Program-made: the position numbers and the translations under genes
In this document: in pieces, positions 56,465 to 64,000 of the stretch
How the letters are laid out: each line of letters begins with the position of its first letter
Numbering within the stretch: the stretch's first letter is position 1
NCBI GenBank assembly: GCA_015039365.1
Contig: WION01000020.1
Coordinates: forward strand, 62,001-126,000
Source: Amanita rubescens
Lineage: Eukaryota; Basidiomycota; Agaricomycetes; Agaricales; Amanitaceae
Length of the DNA stretch: 64,000 bases
Reading direction: 5' to 3'
Notes under the pieces: generated by a model
Database searches by the model: none
Seen by the model: only the letters and a program-made list of their open reading frames with translations
What the model was told of the DNA's origin: nothing

Positions 56465-56845
56465 ATGTTTTGCGTTTGCAAGTCACTGAAAAATATCATC
56501 AGTGGACAACACCTCGTCTTGTGGGATTTCGGGTTAGTCATCGAGTTCCCCCCTGCATCCACCATTCTTATCCCATCAGCCCTCCTTCCACATTCAAACA
56601 CATCCATCCAGCCGAATGAATCACGTTTTTCTATTGTTCAATACGCTGCTGGTGGACTTTTTCATTGGGTAGAGAATGGATGCATGACGGATCGGAATCG
56701 CTTGGCCCACGCATCAGCTGAGGATACGATCCAGCATCAATTGGCGGAATCTCAGAGATGGGAAAAAGCACAGGGTATGTTTACCCACCGGGATGAGTTG
56801 CTGAATGAGGAACAAGGAACGAGAGTGGTGAAGGAGACCCTATGA
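56465..56845 (+). pseudogene. C-terminal fragment resembling a fungal TET/JBP-type dioxygenase gene
   Basis: From about residue 14 the frame reads GQHLVLWDFGLVIEFPP, then STILIPSALLPHSNTSIQ and SRFSIVQYAAGGLFHWVENG. This order (G-LVLWDL-L-I-FPPGSTILIPSA---HSNT-I---E-RYS-TQY-AGGLFRW) is what I know from the C-terminal half of the 2-oxoglutarate/Fe(II) TET/JBP-like proteins expanded in mushroom genomes, often next to KDZ transposons. The N-terminal half of the fold is absent upstream, so this is a fragment. The family assignment is from memory of the motif order. Confidence 0.45.
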
Positions 56846-57258
56846 TACTTATATGCCTAAACAATGCTTGGTGACTTAATCATACCGTCATGTCACGTAG
56901 TGTGACCGTTAGTCCGAGTCACTACTACAGTTCAGTCTGTCGCTCTCCGTCGCTCTTCGTCGCTCTCAGTCTCTCCTCGCCCTCCTCTCTTTTCCGTCCT
57001 CAAGATCACTTTTCGCCGACCCGCTCTCTTGTAGGACCACGCCGATTCTGAGGAAATTAAGTCCTAGGAGACCTCTGGTTCTTCGCCTGGATTTTTCCTT
57101 TGGCTCCGTTTAGATCTGCAGTGCTGTTTCCGTTGCTTGCTCCCTGGATCCCTTGGACCTGCGACGCCTCATCGCATTTTGTTGCGATTCACCGCCTTCA
57201 GTATGTATATCTGTCTCTTATCACAGTGGTGCTGTTCTTATTGACCATACCCGAAGAT
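56846..57258 (+). promoter_or_regulatory. Promoter and 5' leader region of the gene at 57259
   Basis: Pyrimidine-rich block at 56940-57000 (GTCGCTCTCCGTCGCTC) and a likely leader intron 57201-57256 (GTATGT..AAG) ending two bases before the ATG. No TATA box stands out. Confidence 0.35.
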
Positions 57259-59321
57259 ATGACGCCGGCCGTTTCTATACCTACACAAGCGATGGATTTG
57301 TTGCGGAATCGGAGAACTGATGGTAAGCTATCTATGGCACGTACGATCACAGCATCTCAACGTTATCTTAGTGCCTCTCGGGGTGTTCGATGGACGCGTT
57401 GCAGCTGTTCACCCTCACTATTCCAATTATTACATCGCCACTCCCAACCAAGAGCACATCTTTGCGCCTCCTGGTCGTTGTAATTTATATGCAAGGATAG
57501 ACGGGCGTTATGGTGTGGACGATCACACGCAGTGGCCTCAGCCATTTTCTCGGTCAGCCCCGTACCTGTGCTGTGTTCCCCAAAAAGACGCGCTAGCGTC
57601 GGAGTATTCGATCATGTGGTGGAATCCCACCCGCATTGATTTTGAACCGGTCCATCAACATGGATGGAGCTTTGGGATCGGATTCCTTCCACATCACGAG
57701 TTGCAAGCAATGGAGCAGTGCTGCGAACGGTTGCATGAGAGGGCGGTCCAAGCTAAAGTTGATCATAGCACCCATTACCCTGAAACAAAATTGCTATCCG
57801 TTAATCTCCGCCGTAGTTTAAGTCGTTTGAGGGCAGTCGCAATGACGCGTAAAGAGGTCTTATTCGAATGTCGGCAGATTCAACGTCTGTGGATGGAGCT
57901 GTGGGCGCTGCTTGACTACATAGAGATTTTTGAACCCTACATGGAAGGTCGCGTCGCTCCTGCAACGGAAACGGCCAAGGTCATCGGTTGCTTTGTCCTT
58001 AACGCAGATGTCGCGGAGAGACTTTTTGCTGCGGGGATCCCTTATTGGTTCATACGCCCCATCTCGTCCTTCGTGAAAGAGAATATCCTCTCCATCACGT
58101 CTATCATTCAACCACAAGACAAGCTGGAACTGGAAGACTATGTCCCCCCCTTTCCACGCATCTACGTAGGCGATTCAAACTACAACCGATTTCGGGCGAT
58201 CTCCGAGCACGGCTTAAAATCACTTCGTTATACGGACCTCTTTAGTGACGGAAACCCGAGAGGAATTAAACCACACGAATTCGAGCAAGCTGGACCCTCG
58301 CGAAATACTCGAGACTCACGCATAAGGCACCAACCGTGTAAGTTACTCCATTCATTCAGCTAATTTTGCATCTTATATACAGACAGATTCCCGTTCTGGA
58401 AAACCAGGCCCTAAAGCATCAACAGACCGGGATAAGTTTGAGCCGATTGATAGTCCATACATGCCTCCTGCATTACAATCGTGGCAAAGTGCCTTGCGCG
58501 CTGTCGATCGTGACCCAAAATATCTTTACTCGTCGACCAAGCTAGCAGAAAATGATGGCAAGTATGCATTCCCGGAACCGGGACTTTTCTGTTCTGGAAA
58601 CAATCCCCAGCGACGAAATCGGTTCCTTACATTATGGACAACCATCCGTGATTTATGCATATACCGTCTGGCGTCTAATGCCCCTGAAGTCCGTTTGCTC
58701 TCGAACCAGGATTGGCGTACTCTATTGCATGGACATGAGCCCAATCAACAGACCATGGCAGGAAAATCTCGTCATTTCCTAACCAATTTGTTGTCACCAG
58801 AGGCAACTGCACTGGGCATCGACATATCCAATCTCCACCAGGTCTCTAACAGGGAGTTTACGGTACGGGAGACGCAGGAACACATGTGGGGTATTTCAGA
58901 GCTATCGTTCCGGTTCGAACTTCTCATATTGGATCGCCGTGCTCTTGATCGACGCCTGTTTGAGGGTCGACATCAAGATCTTGATTCTCTGGTCCGGGAG
59001 GGACTCGTATTACGGTGTTTCTACTTCCGTCCCAACCAACCTCGTCATCTGGCAACGGTGTCAGTTAGAAACGCTCGCCTGGGACTGGCATCGCCTGATG
59101 TCCGAGATCGCCTTCCATACCTCCATGCTTTGCGTTGGGTGATGTTTGAATGGGACAGTTATCATCGACATCATGTAGCGCGCCTGCCAACACCGACAGC
59201 AGAGGCCCCAGAGAACGAGCTGCTACATTACGAATACGCTCTTGCCAGATTCTACACCCAGAGTTACTTTCGATATTTTGGTCGTGCAGCCATCATTCCA
59301 AGAACATTGCCAGACACTTAG
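57259..59321 (+). CDS. Hypothetical Agaricomycete protein, 3 exons, intact
   Basis: Exons 57259-57322, 57372-58337 and 58387-59321 give 654 residues; the introns are 49 nt each. The N-terminal half has DGRVAAVHPHYSNYYIATP and MWWNPTRIDFEPV, then a long helical region. The C-terminal half has WQSALRAVDRDP, YAFPEPGLFCSGNN, RFLTLWTTIRDLCIYRLAS, LSNQDWRTLLHG, ISELSFRFELLILDRRA and a YTQSYFRYFGRAAIIPR end. This pattern is widespread in mushroom genomes as an unnamed family; no catalytic motif was recognised. The alternative start at 57320 lies inside intron 1 and was rejected. No lesion is visible. Confidence 0.7.
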
Positions 59322-59599
59322 TTGTAATAATCTCTTTGCCTTTCTTAGCATACCTTGATATCACTATCTTTTGATCACCGTAAGTAATATTCAAGTTGTC
59401 ATGTTGATCCGAAAAACGGTTGTCATGATTTATCTCCAGCCTAACCGCTCATTATTATTGTGCCGCATTACTGCGTTGTTCAAATACATTCAAGCGATCG
59501 CCGTTTAAGATTCTACTCTATGTTGCTCATGCCAATCATGCCTGCCATTTGAACTACTCGAGCCTACACTCGGCCAGCTCCCTATCTCATGGAGGAAGC

Positions 59600-61115
59600 G
59601 AGCGCGCCGTGATCGCGGAGCCTAGAGACAAAGAGAGACAAAGAGAGCCTAAGAGAGCCTAAGAGAGCTTGAGAGCGATTCAGGTCACACTGGGACTCGG
59701 CGTCTCTCCTCTCTTCACCTCCCTCTTATGTCGTCCTCAAGATCGTCGTGCAGAAACTACAGGAGTTAGACGTTGCGTCGCTCCCAAGGGCTAGACTTTC
59801 GGGTTACCCTTTTCTCAATCGAACATGCGCACCATCTTGCTGGTTTACTGATTGGCCAGGCTAGTGACCTTACTCTTTCAGCGGTTCATTCATAGGTTAG
59901 ATTCTATGTCCCCTTTGTTGTGTCGCTTATGATCGGTTCCTTAGGTTGTCGAAGGAAACCTGGTTGTGAATTGGTTTTAAAACGGGAATGTAACACCTGA
60001 ACTGCAACCGAATGTCCATTCTCGTTCATCCACAGGTTAGATCTAATGGAGCTTCTGCATTATCGTTTATGAACAGTTCCTCATGCCGTTGAAGCTCGTG
60101 GATGGCGACGACGTGGATTGCTGCTAGCATAGCGGAAGAATCGTCGGGAGCATTGGCGACTGCCAAAAACGCGGTCGAGGTATGGAACCTGAGTCTCCAG
60201 CGTCTCTTTCTTCAATATTCTCGCAGGTCCTCCCGGAATGCGTCCAAGCTGAGACAGATGTCTTGTCCGCGGCAGCGACTTCATGTGAGGGATTTGGTCT
60301 TTTCGTCCTGAATTGGATACCTCCTAGAGACCAGCCTTGAATCTACTGCTTTCCTGTAGTTTCAAGAGTTACCGGCACCTTCTGCCCAGCTGGCCTAGGC
60401 TGGGACGATCCATAGTGACTTGAATATGTCATTTTACTAAATGTGCGTCTCGCAAGCTGACCGGTCGCTCCTATCTTTTCTCATCGCGATAGAAAGTTGC
60501 TCAATGTAATTCAGAAGCTTTACCTTCAATACGTCCAGTCCTAGTGCTGCGTCGTTCGCCCTCTTGCTGACGTTGTGCGCGTTGGTGGCTGGTTCTCTTT
60601 TATTTGGCGCATCCTACTCCTCTACGATCGGCTTCGAGCGTCTTTCTTTATTTTCAACGCAATCCTCCAACTTTTTATGCATGAAATACGCATCCCGTGC
60701 CATTCCTTCTATCACCAGGACTGTAAGCGTTCCATTTCTCTTAATTTGCATATTGCAAGCTAACCGATTCTTTTAGTCCCCTATTTTCGTGATAGAAAGT
60801 TGCCCAATGCATCCTTTGGAAATTTTGCTCTATACCGTCAGTCGCGATACACTCGCGTTCGCCCAATTTGGCAGGTACTTGATTGCTATATTGAGCTCTA
60901 CCCGTACTAAGTCACCATTTTGCCTCTTTCTCGTCCTGCACGCCATTTAATCGGCTTTGCCCCGTTTTTCCACAATAGAAGGCCGTGAACGCCGTCGTCC
61001 TCGCTGTAGCCAACGTTCTTCGCTTTGGCAGCTTTACAGGTTCAATTGTCATGCGTACGCATCTCTTGTATTTCGTCTTTATTAATAAAACATTTGGGCT
61101 GCGGTGTGAGCTCTC
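59600..61115 (+). repeat. Family A repeat, copy 7 (forward, most complete)
   Basis: Opens with the purine array of AGAGAGCCTA/AGAGACAAAG words (59627-59690) and ends near 61085 in TTTATTAATAAAAC, which includes an AATAAA-type signal. Order inside: GATTGGCCAGGC, CCACAGGTTAGAT, GAACAGTTCCT, the exon-4-like DUF6698 segment (60300-60410), then CTGACCGGTCGCTC, CTCTTTTATTTGGCGC, and GTAAGCG ... CTAACCGATTC ... TTTTAG (60723-60778), which has the look of a real intron. Frames are broken between blocks. Confidence 0.65.
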
Positions 61116-61199
61116 TTTTTTCTTCGAACGTTGCACTAAGTCTTGTCTTTTTGTATTCCTACTTATGTGTCAACAACCTCAATTTGTGACGACTCAAGC

Positions 61200-61716
61200 T
61201 GTTATGATCACGTCAATCTCCACCTACGATGTGTCCACGCTATGGGCGTTTGACAAAGTAGACTAAGTCCAACGGACAAGTCAAACAATAGGCGAATGAA
61301 TAAGCTAAGTGATAAGACGACTAGAAGAAGTCTTATCCTTGAGAGCGATAATGAATGGAGTAGAAACGACGTTCTTTAGGCGAGATGAGATGATATTGAC
61401 AAGAAACGAAATAAGTCGAACTTAAGATTCGACGTTACAGTATATCGGTTTATATACATGTACAGAAACACAGCTGTATCGTAAGTAGAACAAGAGCGAT
61501 AACAAGTATAGGTAAAACAGGAGGCATAGGAGGTGGTACGCGTATGAACAAGGAGTTGGGCATAGGGTAAACGGAATGGGGATTGATAAGGGAACGAGGT
61601 GGTCCGTTTGATGAACATAATGGGGATATGACGAAGGGGTAGGTATATACGAAAAAGTAAGCATGTCCGACGTGTCATGTAATCATAATGTAGGAGTCCG
61701 TACCGTGTTTGTAACA
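61200..61716 (-). mobile_element. Solo LTR (517 bp) with 5-bp target duplication
   Basis: Plus-strand ends TGTTATGATCACG ... TTTGTAACA (TG..CA, inverted TGTTA/TAACA), flanked by CAAGC at 61195-61199 and 61717-61721. No internal retrotransposon sequence follows, so it is a solo LTR. On the minus strand there is a TATATAAACC word, suggesting that orientation. It sits at the stop codon of the JmjC-like gene: the duplicated CAAGC includes the last base of that gene's stop. Confidence 0.8.
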
Positions 61717-61720
61717 CAAG

Positions 61721-62842
61721 CTAAGCTAATACGTAAAGGATTCTTGCTATGTACGTCTTTTCTGGAACAACCGTTTGGAGTGAAGCCTTCAAGTAGTTTT
61801 TTACGACACCTATCCACTGCCGAATCTCTTCATTGACCTCCTTGTTTTTGCTCTTCTTCCGCAGCTCATCCCACAATTTCAGTTCCTCCTTCACGTCCTT
61901 GAAGTAATCCTGGAGGTGTTCAAACATATTATCGTCTAACTCTTCGTTCATATTCTCTGACTCAATCTTGTACATCTTCCTTGCCACGTCAAGATCTCCA
62001 ATACGGCAAAGCTTCAGCCCAGTATGGCAACTTTGGCTAAAGGTGAGTACTGCGTGGATCGTCCCTCCGGGCAGGATAAAACGTGTTTGTTCATCGTCCA
62101 ACAGCAACAACTCCAACCCTTCTAATCGATCAATGGCGTCTTCGGTTGAAAAGGTAATGAGCCCTGAAAAATGCTCTCGCACGTAGATATCAAGATTGCT
62201 CGGGGTGGGAGGCCAACAAAGCCAGAGTTTTCGTCCATTGATATGCTGGATGAGCTGGGAAGATCCGCAGTAATCCGTATGGGGGGTTGTGATGGCTCCT
62301 ATCGGGACAAGACAGCTTGCCCAGGCCCACGGATGGTCTGATTTCTTCTTTTCCGTTTTCCTCTCGCACACAAACTCCGTACAGTCCTCGACCAGGTTCG
62401 GTAATAGGTTAACTTTATCTAGGCCAGAGGATGATGCAGGAATGGTGAGAGCGCCAATCGGGAGAACCTTTTCACCCGAACTGTCTCCAGACAAGGGAAA
62501 CAATTTTAACAGCTTTTCGATCGGGGTGTGGTTTGCGGGACCATTGCGTAAAAAATTGACAATACTCGCATGGTTGCCATTTCTTCTCGCCTCAGATAAG
62601 TCCGTTATGACATGCGACATGTCTGGTTTGTCCGAGTCCCCCTTCGAGAGGTGTCCGGTACTCTGAGCATGGATAATGATGATATGTTTTAATTCTGGCC
62701 CATGTGGCCATGAAGGGACCGATTCCGAGGACCTGGATAGGGCCGTCACTAACTTCGAAAGGATTTTCCGCCCTTGTTCATGCAGCGTTGGGTGCGCAGC
62801 GTCGGTGATATCCTTACTCTGCCACCGATGATATTCTTCCAT
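61721..62842 (-). CDS. JmjC-like (cupin) 2-oxoglutarate dioxygenase-type protein, C-terminal exon
   Basis: 373 codons from ATG 62842 to the TAG at 61721-61723. It has a JmjC-type iron site: TTPHTDYCGSSQL (H188-x-D190) and LPGGTIHAVLTFS (H263), with GRKLWLCWPP between them supplying a likely 2-oxoglutarate-binding Lys. The C-terminus is helical and charged. Such proteins are frequent in mushroom genomes; whether this one acts on histones is not known. The open frame continues upstream past the ATG (APSWI), and an exon-like piece at 62968-63222 (ERLSDSIQHLEGEIMMQLSQ) plus 63230-63400 probably belongs to the same gene, but I could not find an in-phase join. The 5' end may be decayed. Confidence 0.6.
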   Translation of the reverse strand: MEEYHRWQSKDITDAAHPTLHEQGRKILSKLVTALSRSSESVPSWPHGPELKHIIIIHAQSTGHLSKGDSDKPDMSHVITDLSEARRNGNHASIVNFLRNGPANHTPIEKLLKLFPLSGDSSGEKVLPIGALTIPASSSGLDKVNLLPNLVEDCTEFVCERKTEKKKSDHPWAWASCLVPIGAITTPHTDYCGSSQLIQHINGRKLWLCWPPTPSNLDIYVREHFSGLITFSTEDAIDRLEGLELLLLDDEQTRFILPGGTIHAVLTFSQSCHTGLKLCRIGDLDVARKMYKIESENMNEELDDNMFEHLQDYFKDVKEELKLWDELRKKSKNKEVNEEIRQWIGVVKNYLKASLQTVVPEKTYIARILYVLA

Positions 62843-62967
62843 GATCCATGAGGGAGCTAAAATATATTTTCAGAGACTTATTTCTTAGCAGAGAGGAGCG
62901 GATCATATTACTACTGCGATCGAAGGTCATCGAGTCTGTTCGAGCTCGTTTTTTCGCTTTTTGTGAG

Positions 62968-63400
62968 TCACCATCTATCGTTGCTAGGTAAGAATGCTTT
63001 CAAGTTCGGTTCTTGGCATTCTCGTACCGTGACTTGGCTCAACTGCATCATGATCTCCCCCTCCAGATGTTGAATCGAGTCGCTTAGACGTTCGGCGCTT
63101 GCTGTTGGCAGAGTAGTTTCTAGCGTTTCTCCATGTGAATGAAAAGTCATCCAAGAAATACAATGAGATTTCCGGATGTCTGGTGTAGGGTTTGCCATTG
63201 TCATGCCTACGTTTGTCTGCATGTCTCCAGCCGTCTTCAGTCTTATAATAAACCTGGTGTTTTTCGTAGTTTTTCGGCCGTTCTATTGTGCGTTGAAAGT
63301 TTAGGGTATCGGTAACTTCCTGTGTATCTGAACTTTCGACCCCAATATCTCCAATGTTGCCCACGTCGGCCTGTGGAGAATGGGGACCAACGAAGATTTT
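62968..63400 (-). pseudogene. Probable upstream exons of the JmjC-like gene, join unresolved
   Basis: Two minus-strand frames overlap. One codes SHGETLETTLPTASAERLSD and on to QVTVRECQEPNLKAFLPSND then stop; the other codes SSDTQEVTDTL, then NYEKHQVYYKTEDGWRHA. Intron-like ends (CACCAG|GTTTATT, ACGTAG|GC) occur. The 63230-63400 part is duplicated at 50003-50170. 63415-63585 is the paralogous empty site for the gag-only retrotransposon. Confidence 0.45.
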
Positions 63401-63599
63401 GTACTCTATCCGTTCGGATTCGTTTTTGAACGATTTTCTAAAGATTGATGGGTATTGTTCTTACAAGGTGGTATTTTGTCAGTTTAATTATTGAGGACTA
63501 GATTTCTCAGTGATACCTTGGGCCATTCTTAAAATAGAATTTCAATGGGTATCAAGTCTTGGGATATCGGTAATGAGAGCGCGTGATCACACCGAGTCA

Positions 63600-64000
63600 G
63601 AAATTAGAGAGAGAGACAAAGAGAGCCAATGAGAGCCAATGAGAGCCAATGAGAGCCTAAGAGAGCCAAAGAGAGCCTAAGAGAGTTTGAGAGAGATTCG
63701 CCCCTTTCAATTGGCAGGACTCGGCGTTGCCTCGACAGCTTCTCTCCTCTCTTCACCTTCCTCTTATGACATCCTGACGCATAAACCACACGTTGCGTTT
63801 CTCCCAAGGGATAGACTTTCGGGTCGCCCTTTCCCAATCGAACATGCGTACCATCTTGCTGGTTTACTGATTGGCCAGGCTACCTTACTCTTTCAACGGT
63901 TCATCCATAGGTTAGATTCCATGCCACCTGATGTGCATTCTCTTTTACTGGTTCATCCACAGGTTAGATTTCGCTATTATGAACAGTTCCTGACGTCATT
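63600..64000 (+). repeat. Family A repeat, copy 8 (forward, cut by window end)
   Basis: Starts with the purine array of AGAGAGCCAATG/AGAGAGCCTA words (63604-63700), followed by ACTCGGCGTTGCCTCGACAG, GATTGGCCAGGCTACC, CCATAGGTTAGATTCC and GAACAGTTCCTGACGTCATT up to the last base. It is the mirror image of the arrangement at 44.7-45.1 kb, together with the neighbouring empty-site segment. Confidence 0.65.

Overview
The window looks like nuclear DNA of a mushroom-forming basidiomycete (Agaricomycetes). This rests on many very short introns (about 45-80 nt, GTRNGY...YAG), protein families typical of that class (fungal BTB/POZ proteins, a DUF6698-type protein, OTT_1508-like deaminases, a JmjC-like protein, a GMC oxidoreductase) and a dense load of fungal transposons. 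No bacterial, viral or organellar gene was seen, and no tRNA or rRNA was recognised.

Layout. 1-5.98 kb: a cluster of BTB/POZ-like genes and decayed copies, then two divergent hypothetical genes. 6.2-8.7 kb: a 15-exon GMC oxidoreductase on the minus strand with one frame-breaking base. 9.6-15.2 kb: a giant imperfect inverted repeat ending in arrays of a 37-bp minisatellite, with a 200-bp solo LTR inside the left array. 15.4-19.3 kb: tandem repeats and a dispersed repeat called family A here. 19.6-24.3 kb: an intact DUF6698-type gene and two tandem paralogues of an unnamed Cys/His family. 24.4-30.1 kb: family A copies and a LINE relic. 30.6-33.1 kb: an OTT_1508-like deaminase gene. 34.3-43.0 kb: a full-length, young Ty3/gypsy retrotransposon with gag, pol, a -1 frameshift site and a spliced antisense gene. 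43.1-45.1 kb: family A again. 45.3-50.0 kb: a gag-only relative of that retrotransposon, interrupted by a 2.1-kb palindromic transposon. 50.2-54.0 kb: a frameshifted hypothetical gene and a second deaminase. 54.2-56.8 kb: relics that resemble Plavaka and TET/JBP genes. 57.3-59.3 kb: a three-exon hypothetical gene. 59.6-64 kb: family A copies, a 517-bp solo LTR and a JmjC-like gene.

Most single-copy genes here are unrelated to one another. The coherent units are transposons. The two gypsy elements share the primer-binding site, polypurine tract and 4-bp target duplications, so the complete element could plausibly supply Pol to the gag-only one. The two palindromic elements share internal sequence and the CACCTGT end motif; one has an 8-bp target duplication and no transposase, so it should depend on a transposase encoded elsewhere. 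Exon joins below were read by eye from splice signals, frame continuity and paralogue comparison; none was tested against RNA.
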